A stretch of 64,000 bases of DNA from UBA1672 sp033851915 (GCA_033851915.1 JAWSVM010000001.1:1014140-1078139), one strand, 5' to 3'. Numbered from the stretch's first letter, positions 7,324 to 18,600 are shown. The notes: generated by a model from the sequence alone, not told the origin. Numbers and translations are program-made.

Positions 7324-8460
7324 ATGAAAACGTTATCATGTTCTATCTCTAAAGAAAATTTGGATCAAAAGCTGGATGAAATCCAAGCTATAAACCCTAA
7401 TTTTCTCTGTTTGTTTTTTTCATCAAGTGAAGTGAAGCAAAGTACAAATTTGTCTTCAATCGCGGAACGGTTTCCTGATGCCACTGTGATTGGATGTTCA
7501 ACAGCGGGCGAAATATCAGAGTCACAGATATCGGATGATACAATATCGGTGTTGGCGATCCATTTTGATAAAGTAACGCTGGGTTGTGCGAAGCAGTCTG
7601 TTGAAAAATCATCAGATTCTTATGATTCTGCTCGAACAGTGGGGTTGGATCTTAAAAGGGATGATCTAAAGGCTTTGCTTGTGCTGTCTCCGGGGTTGAA
7701 TATTAACGGCAGTGACGTTACGCGCGGCCTTTCTGATGCCGTAGGATCTAATGTTGTTGTTTTTGGCGGTCTTGCAGGGGATGGGGTGAATTTTAAGGAA
7801 ACATTTACATTGTTAAATGCACAGCCAAGTCATAACGAAATTGTTGCTGTTGGTTTTTATGGTGAGAGTTTTAAAATTTCTACCGGTTCTAAGGGAGGGT
7901 GGTCACCATTTGGCCCTGCACGCCGCGTTACAAAATCAGATAATAATATTTTATACGAACTTGATGGTAAGCCTGCACTCGATTTATATAAGGAGTATTT
8001 GGGTGAAAAAGCCGAGGATTTACCTGCCAGTGGTTTGTTTTATCCTTTTTCCATTTTGAAAGAAGACCATAGCCAGTCGGGGCTTATCAGAACAATTCTT
8101 GATGTTAATCATGAGGATAAAAGCCTTACTCTTGCCGGTAATTTACCAACCGGAAGTTTTGTGTGTTTGATGCATGCCGATATAGATGAGCTTATTGAGG
8201 GTGCTGAAAGGGCTGCGCGGGATTCTCGCATTGATGGTTCAGTCGGTGATAGTGCAGCATTCTTGGTGAGTTGTGTTGGGCGCAGGATTGTGATGTCGGA
8301 TGATGCCGTAGAAGAAGTTGAAGCTGTTAAAGATATTCTGGGTGAGAACACCAGTATTGCAGGGTTTTATTCTTATGGAGAAATTTCACCTTTTGAAATC
8401 ACAGGCAAGACCGAGTTGCATAATCAAACGATGACCGTGGCATATATCACAGAGACCTAG
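7324..8460 (+). CDS. FIST domain sensory protein (possible NosP-type)
   Basis: A 378-residue protein with the two-part FIST architecture. The N-terminal part (about 20-200) includes TVIGCSTAGEI and VVFGGLAGDG; the C-terminal part (about 215-370) includes ALDLYKEYLG and ends TSIAGFYSYGEISPF then LHNQTMTVAYI. All are standard FIST landmarks. FIST proteins are intracellular small-ligand sensors; NosP proteins are FIST haemoproteins that bind nitric oxide and control a co-encoded histidine kinase. A kinase gene follows by five bases, and the window also carries nitrate respiration genes, so a nitric oxide role is plausible. Haem binding cannot be read from the sequence. A purine-rich AGGAAG site precedes the ATG. 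Confidence 0.88.
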   Translation: MKTLSCSISKENLDQKLDEIQAINPNFLCLFFSSSEVKQSTNLSSIAERFPDATVIGCSTAGEISESQISDDTISVLAIHFDKVTLGCAKQSVEKSSDSYDSARTVGLDLKRDDLKALLVLSPGLNINGSDVTRGLSDAVGSNVVVFGGLAGDGVNFKETFTLLNAQPSHNEIVAVGFYGESFKISTGSKGGWSPFGPARRVTKSDNNILYELDGKPALDLYKEYLGEKAEDLPASGLFYPFSILKEDHSQSGLIRTILDVNHEDKSLTLAGNLPTGSFVCLMHADIDELIEGAERAARDSRIDGSVGDSAAFLVSCVGRRIVMSDDAVEEVEAVKDILGENTSIAGFYSYGEISPFEITGKTELHNQTMTVAYITET

Positions 8461-8465
8461 ATAAA

Positions 8466-10157
8466 ATGGCACGAATTGAAAAAAAGCTTAATCGTCAGAT
8501 TAAAAAATATTTAACCGAGAGTAATGACTTTTCGGAAGATGTTTCGTTGTTGCAAAATTATCTGACACGTCAAGATGATGCTCCCGAAGAATCTTTGAAA
8601 ATGCTGTCCGGGTTTCCTGATTTTTTTAGTGCAATTGCAGAAACATATCGGCAATACGAAGATAAGAATAAGATGGCTCTTCGTAATCTGGATATTAGTT
8701 CGCAAGAGCTAAATGGTGCGAATAGTCGCTTAGAATTTCTGAACAATTCAATGAAGGCCATTCTTGAAAGCCTTGGGCCGGCACTTTTGTTTTTTAACAG
8801 TGATGGCATATGCTCGCCCGTATTTTCAAAATCATGTTTTGATCTGCTGGAATGTGACCCTGGGGAACAATTAATATGGGATGTTTTAAAAATAGAGGGA
8901 GATGATATCTCGGCGTTTCAGTCACTCATTTCTTTTTGCTTTAATAATGAGTCTGCCATGTCGTTTGAAAATATTTTTCAAATGGCCCCTGAGGCATTTT
9001 CCCATTCTAATGGTAAAATAATTAAGCTGGATTATCGTCCTATTTATAATATTGCTGGCGAAATACAAGATGTTTTGGTTATTGCGACAGATGAAACCCA
9101 AAAAGACCAATTTCAGAAACTTGTTGAAGAGAGGGAGCGGTATTCAGAAAAAATTATTCGATTGGTAAGCACTAAAAATGCTTATATCCAAACGCTTGGC
9201 AATGTAGAACAATATTTCATCGATACGCATGAGAATACGTTTAGATCGGAAACATCAATCTCTTCTATTAAGGAACAAATGCATACTTTGAAAGGTGTGA
9301 GTGGAAGTTTCTATATGGAGGATATCGCAGAAATCATTCATAATATTGAAGATGAAATATATGATGGGACGCTTGATCTGGATATGGCAAAACAGATAAT
9401 AGAAGAGAAAGTGCCTTCTATTCAGACGTCTTTGAATAAGGAAATTGAATTTGCGACGTTTATATTAGGGGACAGTTTTAACCATAAAGAACAAATGCGA
9501 GAAATCTCCAATACTGCTTTAAGTGAATTCCATCGTTTTCTTAAACAAGAGAAACATGATGATATTGCACATAAGTTTTTTGAAGACTTTATGACCGTGC
9601 CTATTTTTGAAGCTCTTAAAATTTTGGATTTTCATCTTCAGGAATCTGCTAAGAAATCAGGTAAGAAGGTGAAGCCGTGTCGTTTTACGGGGGATAATGT
9701 TCTTATTCCTACCTATAAATTTGATGACATAATTGAATCGTTTATCCATTTGGTACGTAATGCCATGGATCATGGTATTGAATCACCGCAGGAACGTTTA
9801 AGAGCGCAGAAAGAAGAAGAGGGGCTTGTTACGGTTAATGTGCAAGCGATTGAAAAAGATGGAAATTCTTGGATAAGAATAAGTTTTCAGGATGACGGGC
9901 GCGGTATACAGATCGAGACAATAAAGAAAAAATTACAAATATCGGGCATTGATGTAGAGTCTTTGAGTGACACGGATGTGCAACAGTATATTTTCAACGA
10001 GAACTTATCATCGCGGGATACGGCCACAATGCTATCAGGCCGCGGCATTGGGCTTTCTGTTGTTAAACAGAAAATTGATGACCTCAATGGAAATATTTAT
10101 GTGGAGTCAGATAACAATAAGGGCTGTACTTTTATTATAGAATTGGAATTATCCTGA
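8466..10157 (+). CDS. CheA-like histidine kinase with PAS-like and internal Hpt domains
   Basis: A 563-residue cytoplasmic kinase. Residues about 65-95 look like a coiled coil, 95-215 like a PAS fold, and 245-335 form an Hpt domain with phosphorylatable H273 in MHTLKGVSG. A CheA-type catalytic domain follows: N-box HLVRNAMDHGIES with N432, then DDGRGI and GRGIGLSVVKQ boxes. The order (Hpt inside, ATPase last, no dimerisation or CheW-like regulatory domain recognised) differs from chemotaxis CheA, so it is unlikely to join a receptor array. It is the last gene of the receiver-CheX-FIST-kinase operon. The FIST protein is its probable input and the stand-alone receiver its probable output. Confidence 0.88.
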   Translation: MARIEKKLNRQIKKYLTESNDFSEDVSLLQNYLTRQDDAPEESLKMLSGFPDFFSAIAETYRQYEDKNKMALRNLDISSQELNGANSRLEFLNNSMKAILESLGPALLFFNSDGICSPVFSKSCFDLLECDPGEQLIWDVLKIEGDDISAFQSLISFCFNNESAMSFENIFQMAPEAFSHSNGKIIKLDYRPIYNIAGEIQDVLVIATDETQKDQFQKLVEERERYSEKIIRLVSTKNAYIQTLGNVEQYFIDTHENTFRSETSISSIKEQMHTLKGVSGSFYMEDIAEIIHNIEDEIYDGTLDLDMAKQIIEEKVPSIQTSLNKEIEFATFILGDSFNHKEQMREISNTALSEFHRFLKQEKHDDIAHKFFEDFMTVPIFEALKILDFHLQESAKKSGKKVKPCRFTGDNVLIPTYKFDDIIESFIHLVRNAMDHGIESPQERLRAQKEEEGLVTVNVQAIEKDGNSWIRISFQDDGRGIQIETIKKKLQISGIDVESLSDTDVQQYIFNENLSSRDTATMLSGRGIGLSVVKQKIDDLNGNIYVESDNNKGCTFIIELELS

Positions 10158-10257
10158 TTTATAATCAACTCTTTGTGTATTTTACTTTGTTGAGCAATAT
10201 AAACTATCCCTGCACATGCTTTTGCATTATGTACACTCACAGTACTTAACTTAACCT

Positions 10258-11103
10258 ATGGATACATTGAAAATGTCGCAACTTTATCAAATGAACCTAC
10301 TCACTATTATAGAGGTCGGTAAGGACGGGGTTTTCCTTGAAGGCGATGATTACGGAGATATACATCTGGTTGATGCACCCGATAATCTTCAGGAAGGCGA
10401 AGAGATAGAGGCTTTCATCTATCGCAATACATCTGATAACGTTGTTGCCACCGTTGCCCCCGCCTATGTAAAGGTTGGTGAGTGCGCGAATTTAGAAGTG
10501 GTTTCAGCCGGCGATAACGGCGCATTCTTGGACTGGGGCTTGCCGAAGGATTTATTCCTCCCTCATAAGGAGCAAGCCTATTACGTGGATGAAGGCGATT
10601 ATTGTGTCGTGCATGTGTATCTTGATAAAAAGGGGCGTCCCGCCGCATCATCATTGCTTTACCACCATTTGGATGAATATCAAGGTGATCTGGAAGAGGG
10701 GCAACAAGTTGACCTTCTGATTGCTGATGAAAGTGATCTGGGGTTTAAGGCGGTTATAAATCATGAACAGCTTGGCCTCATCTATCACAGCGAGTTATCA
10801 CAACCGCTACAGCTTGGAACGAGAATGAAAGGCTGGATCAAGGAAATTCGCGGGGATGGGAAAATAAACCTCAACATTAACGCGTTTGATACTGAGACAA
10901 GGGACGAACTGGAGGCGCAAATCCTCGCGCAGTTAAAACAAGAAAACGGACGTATCGATATTTCAGATAAAAGCCCGCCGGAAGAAATTTTCAAGGCATT
11001 CAAGGTTAGCAAAAAGAATTTCAAGCGCGCGATTGGTAGCCTGTATAAGCAACGCCTCATTAAAATATCACCGGGCTTTATTGAACTTGTTAATGAGGTA
11101 TAA
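10258..11103 (+). CDS. cvfB: CvfB-family S1-domain RNA-binding protein
   Basis: A 281-residue soluble protein built from S1-like beta-barrels followed by a small winged helix. GKDGVFLEGDDYGDIHL, GDNGAFLDWGLPKDLFLPH and LGFKAVINHEQLGLIYHSE mark three successive S1-type repeats. The C-terminal KSPPEEIFKAFKVSKKNFK segment (about 236-255) is the CvfB winged-helix signature. CvfB (YitL) proteins bind RNA and affect expression of many genes. Start choice between the ATG at 10258 and one at 10273 is open because neither has a clear ribosome site. It appears to be a single-gene unit. Confidence 0.9.
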   Translation: MDTLKMSQLYQMNLLTIIEVGKDGVFLEGDDYGDIHLVDAPDNLQEGEEIEAFIYRNTSDNVVATVAPAYVKVGECANLEVVSAGDNGAFLDWGLPKDLFLPHKEQAYYVDEGDYCVVHVYLDKKGRPAASSLLYHHLDEYQGDLEEGQQVDLLIADESDLGFKAVINHEQLGLIYHSELSQPLQLGTRMKGWIKEIRGDGKINLNINAFDTETRDELEAQILAQLKQENGRIDISDKSPPEEIFKAFKVSKKNFKRAIGSLYKQRLIKISPGFIELVNEV

Positions 11104-11151
11104 GTTATAGTGGCGTATTCTTGTTCAGAGGATTCATACGGAGAGAATACT

Positions 11152-11850
11152 ATGACAGTTATAAAATTTATTCTGGTTATGCTTCTTGCTACCTCATCTA
11201 TATTATTTACTACACCCAAAGCAAGCCTTGCATATATGGGTAGTGATACGGACACTCCGGGTATTTGTAATCCACGTTATGTTGATATTGAGGGGATTAA
11301 TTTTATTTTAAATGCAGATATACCCCAGATCGAAGAAGCTCGAATTATGGCTGATTTTGAAAATATGTTTAAAAAGAAAAATATTCAAAATTTTAAAAAA
11401 GAGGGGTTTAGTATTGAAGTATCAAAACAAAGAAATCCGCAGCGTAAAAATATTTTAAATGTAACTTTTTATCTATCTTATGCCGCAAAGGAAGATTTCA
11501 CATTACCTCTTGCCAGTAATGTTCTTGTCCTTTGGACTGAACTAGAGACAGAGCTTAGCCCGAAACGTGAAAATTTATATAACCGAATACAACAAGAGTT
11601 GCCTTCATTCCTAAGAATAGCATTAAAAGGTGATTCAATAAAACTCAAAAGTAAGGTTAATTATTTTAGTTTAGATAAAACTGAAAATTTAACGTCTATG
11701 CATTTAGGAGGGATAATGAGTAAGAATCTTTCGAATGTTTTATGTTCCGTACTTTATAACAATGCTGGCAAGTATTGTGCTAACTCTAATTCTTTTTCAT
11801 ATACGGCCCTTAAGCCAGTGAAAAGAGCATGTATTCAAGACATTAAATAA
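11152..11850 (+). CDS. exported hypothetical protein
   Basis: Read from the ATG at 11152, which follows GGAGAG at a normal distance; an upstream in-frame ATG at 11110 would bury the signal peptide. The 232-residue product starts with a clear signal peptide (charged start, hydrophobic core about 4-20, then PKASLA), so it is exported. The mature part is rich in Lys and Asn with no recognised domain and four scattered Cys that could form disulfides. No family name can be given. The next 190 bases to the spermidine-synthase-like gene hold nothing recognisable. Confidence 0.75.
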   Translation: MTVIKFILVMLLATSSILFTTPKASLAYMGSDTDTPGICNPRYVDIEGINFILNADIPQIEEARIMADFENMFKKKNIQNFKKEGFSIEVSKQRNPQRKNILNVTFYLSYAAKEDFTLPLASNVLVLWTELETELSPKRENLYNRIQQELPSFLRIALKGDSIKLKSKVNYFSLDKTENLTSMHLGGIMSKNLSNVLCSVLYNNAGKYCANSNSFSYTALKPVKRACIQDIK

Positions 11851-12042
11851 TGTGAAGAGTAGGGTTATGACAGTACAAATAATGCTGTTAGGTAAACGTT
11901 AACTATTCTTGGAAAGCTCTAGCGGCTAATTTCAATTTGTTTTTTGATGGGGCTTAGCCGATTAAAAACTGCTACAAAAACTTGTGATTTCATTGGGACA
12001 TTATATACTGCCTTACCTTCACACATATATTAGAGATTATTG

Positions 12043-14304
12043 ATGACAAATACTATAAAGAAAAATGTATCCCGTTCGGTTTCAGAGATACATATATTCG
12101 TTCTATTTTCAGGACTAGCGGCTTTGTCTTGGGAGGTTATTTGGCAACTAAAATCTACTCTTGCATTAGGCGTATCCGCATGGGGAACGGCCATTACTTT
12201 AGCCGTCACAATGGGCGGGATGTCCCTAGGGTCTGTTTTAATGGGGTATTTATTGAAAGATAAATCAAGTGTTCGCCCTTTACGGCTTTATGGTATTTTG
12301 GAGCTTATTGTCGGCGTGTCCGGCTTATGTTTAACATCTGCATTTAGCTTTATTGAAACGTTTGATAGCTGGGCATACCAGACAATACCAGAGTTCATAG
12401 AGTGGGTATATTTGCTTGGTATTGTTTGTGCTCTGGGTATCCCTACATTATGTTTGGGGGCAACAATACCTATTATAGGCCTTGCTTCGAAACAATATGG
12501 CACATCTATATCTGTTTTATATGGTTTAAACACGCTTGGCGCGGCATGTGGCGCGTTAATTGCGGCATTCTTACTAATACCTCTCTTTGGCGTTTTGTTT
12601 ACCATATGTATCATTTCATCAATTAATATAATTATTGGAATTATGGCTTTATCATTAGATAAGGGCGCTTACACTCTTGAAAACAGCCAACCTAAAACAG
12701 GTCTAGCATCAGAATTTACATCGTCTCAAGAATTCTTAATTGTTTTTGTAACCGGTTTTGCAACATTTACCCTTGAAATTGCTTGGTTTCGTTCTCTTAC
12801 TGCCGCATTTTTAAGTACTACAATCGCTTTCTCTATTATGCTTTGTGCTGTTCTTTTGGCATTAGGCCTTGGTGCCAGAATTGTGCCTTACCTTAGGTCC
12901 AGAAAAGCATCGTTGGGTGCTTTATTAAGTATTTCTGGAATATTAATTCTATGCGCGACACCTATCATTGAGCGTTTTGATTATTTTACTAATCCGGTTA
13001 CAGATAGCCATCCATACATCTTATTTGTGAAATGGTTCTTTCTGATATTCTATGTTATTGGAGCACCGATGTTGTTTTTAGGGGTCTCTTTACCGTGGGT
13101 TTTAGAAAACCAATCTTCTCCACGTAAGTGGGGCACGTTATATGGATTAAACGCCTTTGCTTCTATTCTCGGCGCTATTATTGCCGGATGGATATTGCTA
13201 CCAACTATTGGTTTTGCAAAAGCAGCTTGGGTTGCAGGAATAATGGTTATATTAACCGGTGTATTTATATTGAAGGAAAAACGCTTGGTTTATTCTTCAT
13301 TAGGCGTTCTCGCGTTTGGCATATCTGTTGTTTTTTATTCTGGTGTCGGCACAACGCGCGTGCAAATTTCATCCAGTATTAATTCTGAAGTTACTAAAAT
13401 TTTACAAACTTATGAGGGGCCGGACGCAACAGTATCTGCTGTAGAGCATGAAAACGGAGAAAGAACTCTGGTTATAGATGGTTTTATTGCGACATCTCAA
13501 TCACCATCTAATGATAATATGTTTGCTGTACAATATATGGATTGGATGGGGCATTTGCCGATGTTGCTTCATTCTGATCCCAAAAAAGCACTCGTGATCT
13601 GTTTTGGAACAGGACAAACTGCAAATGCTGTTAGAAAAGAAAATCCCGAAACGCTGGATATCGCAGAGCTAAACGAAAGGGTTCTCAAATTATCTCCTTA
13701 TTTTAAAGCCAATCAAGGGGTTTTGGACGACCCTAGAGTGACAGCAACAGTTATGGATGGGCGGGCATATTTGCGCCGTACTTCCAAAATTTACGATGTT
13801 ATTACACTTGAGCCAATGCCTCCAACTTTTGCAGGCGTGAATGCATTATATTCTAAAGAATTCTACCAATTAGCACGTAGAAAGATGAGTGATGATGGCA
13901 TGATTGCGCAATGGTTACCATTCCATCTTTTATCACCGTATCTTAGTGCTTCTATAGCGAGAACATTTCAAAGTGTGTTTCCAAATGCGGTTCTTTGGAT
14001 AGACCCTATATCTACAACAGGTATTCTTCTGGGAACAACGGATGAAAAGCGGGATCTGGGTACTACTTTCCCTGGTTATGCGCGCACTCAAATGAAGCGG
14101 CCTCTTTCCGAAGAAAAAGTTATAAAAGCGGTGGCCTTCAATAAAGAGCGCTTATTAAAATTTGGGCTATTTGGCGATGAGATTACGGATGATAATCAAA
14201 TTTTATCCTATGGACAGGCTGCTTATGGCACACATAAGCATGATAAGGAAAACACCAATACAAATACAACCTTCGAGATTTTAGAGAAGATATATACTGA
14301 ATAG
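12043..14304 (+). CDS. membrane-fused spermidine-synthase-like protein
   Basis: The 753-residue product has many hydrophobic segments across residues 1 to about 450 (two similar halves, each opening with a phrase like SGLAALSWEVIW or TGFATFTLEIAWFR), followed by a soluble C-terminal half. That half resembles the aminopropyltransferase fold: ALVICFGTGQTANAVRKENP is the nucleotide-binding glycine loop, AELNERVLKL the acidic strand, DPRVTATVMDGRAYL the following strand and DVITLEPMPP the motif region. This membrane plus spermidine-synthase-like architecture is widespread, but its reaction is not established and the catalytic Asp pattern of true spermidine synthase is changed. The ATG at 12043 was chosen over the adjacent TTG. 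It converges on the RND operon. Confidence 0.85.
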   Translation: MTNTIKKNVSRSVSEIHIFVLFSGLAALSWEVIWQLKSTLALGVSAWGTAITLAVTMGGMSLGSVLMGYLLKDKSSVRPLRLYGILELIVGVSGLCLTSAFSFIETFDSWAYQTIPEFIEWVYLLGIVCALGIPTLCLGATIPIIGLASKQYGTSISVLYGLNTLGAACGALIAAFLLIPLFGVLFTICIISSINIIIGIMALSLDKGAYTLENSQPKTGLASEFTSSQEFLIVFVTGFATFTLEIAWFRSLTAAFLSTTIAFSIMLCAVLLALGLGARIVPYLRSRKASLGALLSISGILILCATPIIERFDYFTNPVTDSHPYILFVKWFFLIFYVIGAPMLFLGVSLPWVLENQSSPRKWGTLYGLNAFASILGAIIAGWILLPTIGFAKAAWVAGIMVILTGVFILKEKRLVYSSLGVLAFGISVVFYSGVGTTRVQISSSINSEVTKILQTYEGPDATVSAVEHENGERTLVIDGFIATSQSPSNDNMFAVQYMDWMGHLPMLLHSDPKKALVICFGTGQTANAVRKENPETLDIAELNERVLKLSPYFKANQGVLDDPRVTATVMDGRAYLRRTSKIYDVITLEPMPPTFAGVNALYSKEFYQLARRKMSDDGMIAQWLPFHLLSPYLSASIARTFQSVFPNAVLWIDPISTTGILLGTTDEKRDLGTTFPGYARTQMKRPLSEEKVIKAVAFNKERLLKFGLFGDEITDDNQILSYGQAAYGTHKHDKENTNTNTTFEILEKIYTE

Positions 14305-14336
14305 CCCTCTATTTATTAGGCTAATCTGACATGCTC

Positions 14337-15695
14337 TTAATAAACGCCCAGAGACTTAAATAATCGCGTGAGGCTTTCGGCCTGCGCGGCTGTGGCTGAC
14401 ACCATTGCTGCTTCAGCTTTATTTGCGCTGCGTTGGGCATCCAGAACGTCCAGAAACGATATTTCGCCCTCTTTATACAAGATTTGGGAAAGCTCTAGTG
14501 CTTTATCCGCGCTGAGATATGCTTTGCGTAGGGATACGTGTTGTTCATTGATGTGCGCGTAATCGCTAAAGGCTGTTTCAACCTCGGTGACGGCATTTAA
14601 GACGGCTTTGCGGTATTGTTCGAACGCTTGTTTTTCGCGCGCGCGCGCCGTATCAATACGTCCCTCTATACGGCCAAAATCAAGTAAGGAAACCGCTGCA
14701 CCAAAGGCGATATTCCATGGCGTGGCAGAGTTAACCAGCGCATTGTCGGCAATGCCGTAAAATCCGCTCAATGTAAAACTCGGGAATATTTCCGCCGTAG
14801 CGGCTTCTGCCAGAGAGGTGCTTGCTGCCAAATTGGCGGCTGCGGCGCGAATATCCGGACGCAGGGCTAGAACTTGCGCGGGGGTCATTAAAACGGGGTC
14901 TACATTGCCTCCCGGTATTTCTGCGTGCGCGATTAGAATAGGTAATATGTTTTCCGGCAAGCCGCCTGTTAAGACGCTGAGGCGTAGGCGGGCATTTTCG
15001 GTTTGGCGCTTGAATTCAGGTAAGGATGCGCGCGTGGTGTTCACAAGGGTTTCTGCGCGCTCGACATCAAGCTTCGGTGCTTCGCCCAGACGATTAAGGT
15101 CGCCAATCAGCTTTAGGGTGCTTTCCTGTGAGTTCAAGTTTTTCGCTGCAATGCGCGTTTGATTTTGCGCTGCTCTGAAATCGATATAGGTGCGGACGAT
15201 TTCAGCAATGAGGGTTAAGCTGACGTCGTGATAACGGGCTTGTGCAGCCTCCAGATTTGAATCGCTGGCTGAAAATTCTTTACGATTTTTTCCAAAAACA
15301 TCAATTTCAAAAGAGGCATCAAATTTAGCATCATAAAAAGAATCCGATGACGCACCACTTGCGCCTGTATCCGCACGACCGTTAGAGCCGGATACGCCAA
15401 TTTGTGGAAATAGGGATGATCTGGAGGAACGCTTCAGGCCGCGTGCTTCGGCAATTTTTGCTTCGGCGATCAAGCGATCAGGGCTGTTTTGTAAGGCTTG
15501 GTCGACCAATGCATTAAGCGTCGGATCTTTGAACTGTTTCCACCAGCCTTGCAGATAGATTGTATTAACTGATTGCACTATTTCACTGTTTTTTGCTGTC
15601 CAGTTTAGCGGCTCTGCCGGTTTGGAAACGTCAAGGCCATCAGAAACGCAGGCACTTAAGATCACACAGGACGGTAATAGTATATATTTCTTCAT
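14337..15695 (-). CDS. RND efflux outer membrane factor lipoprotein (NodT/OprM type)
   Basis: A 452-residue outer membrane channel of the TolC-like family. The N-terminus MKKYILLPSCVILSAC is a lipoprotein signal with lipobox LSAC. WWKQFKDPTLNALVDQAL and NSPDRLIAEAKIAEARG are the family's first helical repeat, and RPDIRAAAANLAASTSLAEA the second. The C-terminal SFLDVLDAQRSANKAE segment is characteristic of NodT-type factors. It is the third gene of a minus-strand efflux operon; its start overlaps the stop of the permease gene by one base. It would connect the pump to the outside across the outer membrane. Confidence 0.95.
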   Translation of the reverse strand: MKKYILLPSCVILSACVSDGLDVSKPAEPLNWTAKNSEIVQSVNTIYLQGWWKQFKDPTLNALVDQALQNSPDRLIAEAKIAEARGLKRSSRSSLFPQIGVSGSNGRADTGASGASSDSFYDAKFDASFEIDVFGKNRKEFSASDSNLEAAQARYHDVSLTLIAEIVRTYIDFRAAQNQTRIAAKNLNSQESTLKLIGDLNRLGEAPKLDVERAETLVNTTRASLPEFKRQTENARLRLSVLTGGLPENILPILIAHAEIPGGNVDPVLMTPAQVLALRPDIRAAAANLAASTSLAEAATAEIFPSFTLSGFYGIADNALVNSATPWNIAFGAAVSLLDFGRIEGRIDTARAREKQAFEQYRKAVLNAVTEVETAFSDYAHINEQHVSLRKAYLSADKALELSQILYKEGEISFLDVLDAQRSANKAEAAMVSATAAQAESLTRLFKSLGVY

Positions 15696-18600
15696 TATGT
15701 GGACTCCGTCACTGTTTCTTGTTTGTTGCGACCTGTAATTCTCAGCTCGAATTCGCGAAGTAAGACATAAAACACAGGTGTAAAGATTAATCCGAAAAAG
15801 GTCACACCCAGCATGCCGGAGAACACCGCGATACCAATCGCTTGGCGCATTTCCGCACCTGCACCGTGGCTGAGCACCAAGGGTAGCACGCCCATGATGA
15901 AAGCAAAAGACGTCATCAGGATCGGGCGCAGACGTAGGCGAGAAGCCTCCACTGCGGCTTCTAACGGGCTTAGGCCTTTACGCTCCAGCTCACGCGAGAA
16001 CTCGACAATTAAAATTGCATTTTTACAGGCTAGCCCTGCGAGGACGAACAGGCTGATCTGCGTAAAGATATTGTTGTCGCCATGGCTGAGATAAACCCCG
16101 ACCAAGGCCGATAAAATCCCCATCGGGACAATCATAATTACAGCAAGCGGCAAGGTGAGGCTTTCATACTGTGCAGCCAGAACCAGAAAGACGAAAAAGA
16201 TACAGAGTGGGAAAATAAAGGTCGCCGTGTTGCCTGCCAATATTTGTTGATAGGTCAGTTCCGTCCATTCAAATTCGACCCCTTGTGGTAAAGTTTCATT
16301 CAGAATTCTGGTAATCGCCGCTTGCGCTTGACCGGAGGAGTACCCCGGCGCAGGGTTACCATTCAGATCGGCTGAACGAAAAGCGTTATAGCGCGAAGCA
16401 ATCTCGGGGCCAAAGGATTCACGTACATCAATGACCGCGCCCAAAGGCACCATCTGTCCATCGGCATTTTTGGTTTGTAGTCGTAAGATGTCTTGCGGTT
16501 CTGAGCGGAATTGTTTTTCAGCTTGTGCAATAACCTGATAGGTGCGGCCAAATTGATTGAAATCATTCACGTAAATAGAGCCCAGATAAATTTGCATGGT
16601 GCGAAATATTTCATCAATCGGCAGGCCAAGTTGTTGTGCTTTGGTTCGATCCAAATCGGCGTAGAGCTGCGGTACATTGACATTATAATTGGAGTACACA
16701 CCCACGAGAGCAGGATCTGCATTGGCTTTGCCCGTCACGTCTTTCAAAATGTTATCAAGAGCCTCATAACCCAGATCTCCGCGATCTTGAATTTGTAGCT
16801 TGAACCCGCCTGTTGTACCCAATCCGCGCACTGGTGGCGGTGGAAAAATTGCAATGAATGCTTCATCAATAGCGGCAAATTTTTGGTTTAGCTGTCCGGC
16901 GATTGCGCCTGCGCTCAAATCATCTGTTGTGCGGTCGTCAAAATCATCCAGCGTTACAAACACGATGCCCGCACTGGAAGAGTTTACAAAACCATTGATC
17001 GATAGGCCGGGGAACTGCACCGCATTGGATACACCATCTTGTGCCATTGCAATGTCACCCATTTGTCGCATAACGTCTTCGGTACGCTCTAATGTAGCGC
17101 CGGGGGGCAGTTGGGCAAAGCTGATCAGATATTGTTTATCTTGCGCCGGAACAAAGCCGGAGGGGACGAGGCCGAAGCTGAAATAGGTGGCACCAACGAG
17201 GCCGGAAAACAGCACCATCATGATTAATTTACGACGTCCGGCAATGCCGACACTTTTGGCGTAGACACGTTGGCTCTTGCCAAAGAATTTGTTGAATAAG
17301 TTAAAGAACCAGCCAAAAAGAAAATCCATTAGGCGGGTTAATTTGTCTTTTTTCGCATCACGTGGTCGAAGCAGCAACGCCGCCATAGCGGGGCTGAGTG
17401 TTAGAGAATTCAGGGTGGAGATGAAGGTCGCAATCACAATCGTCAGGGCGAACTGTTTATAGAACATACCCGTTAGGCCACTGATAAAGGCGAGGGGGAT
17501 AAAGACCCCTGCAATTACCATGGATGTTGCGATGATGGGGCCTGTGACCTCTTTCATCGCCTGAATGGTTGCGTCGCGGGGGTTTTTGCCCTCATCAATA
17601 TTGCGCTCGACATTTTCCACCACAACAATAGCATCATCCACAACGATACCAACGGCGAGGATAAGGCCGAAGAGTGAGAGTACGTTAATGGAAAAACCAA
17701 GCGGCAGCATGATGGCAAAGGTTCCCACGATGGAAACAGGCACAGCCAGCAGCGGAATAATAGAGGCGCGCCACGATTGCAGGAACACAATCACAACCAA
17801 GACCACCAGTAAAACGGCCTCGATCAATGTGTGAATAACGGAAATGATGGAGTGTTTAACGAAGACTGTTGGGTCGTATACGATTGTGTAATCAAGGTCT
17901 TCGGGGAAATTTTTCTTAAGCGCGGCCATGGTTTTACGTACATTGGCAGAGAGTTCCAACGCGTTGGCGTCAGGCGCCGCAAAGATCGGAATCGCAATGG
18001 CTGGTTCATTATTCAGCATAGAGCGCAGGGAATAGCTTTGTGCACCCAGCTCTGCCGAGGCAACATCTTTCAGGCGCGTTACGACGCCATTTTCATCGCG
18101 CTTGATAATGATTTCTTCAAATTCTTCGGGGCTGGAAAGCCGCCCTTGAACATTCACAGATAATTGCATCTGGGTTTTATCATCATAAGGCGGGCCGCCA
18201 ATAACACCTGCGGCAACCTGAACGTTTTGGCTACGGATTGCGTTGATTACTTCACTCGGGCTCAGGCCACGCTCGGCAATTCGGTCAGGATTAAGCCAAA
18301 TGCGCATTGCATAATCTCCGGAACCAAACAAACGCACTTGCCCAACGCCCGGAATTTTTGCGAGCTGGTCTTTTATGTTCAACGTTGCATAGTTGCGCAG
18401 ATAAAGCATGTCATAGCGCTCATTCGGGGAGGTTAGATGAACAACCATCGTCAAATCGGGAGAGCTTTTTACAACCGTTACACCTAGTTCACGGGTGACT
18501 TCCGGTAAACGCGGCAGTGCCTGTGATACACGGTTTTGCACCAATTGCTGTGCCAGATCTATATCCGTGCCAATTGCAAACGTGATTGTCAGCGATAAAC

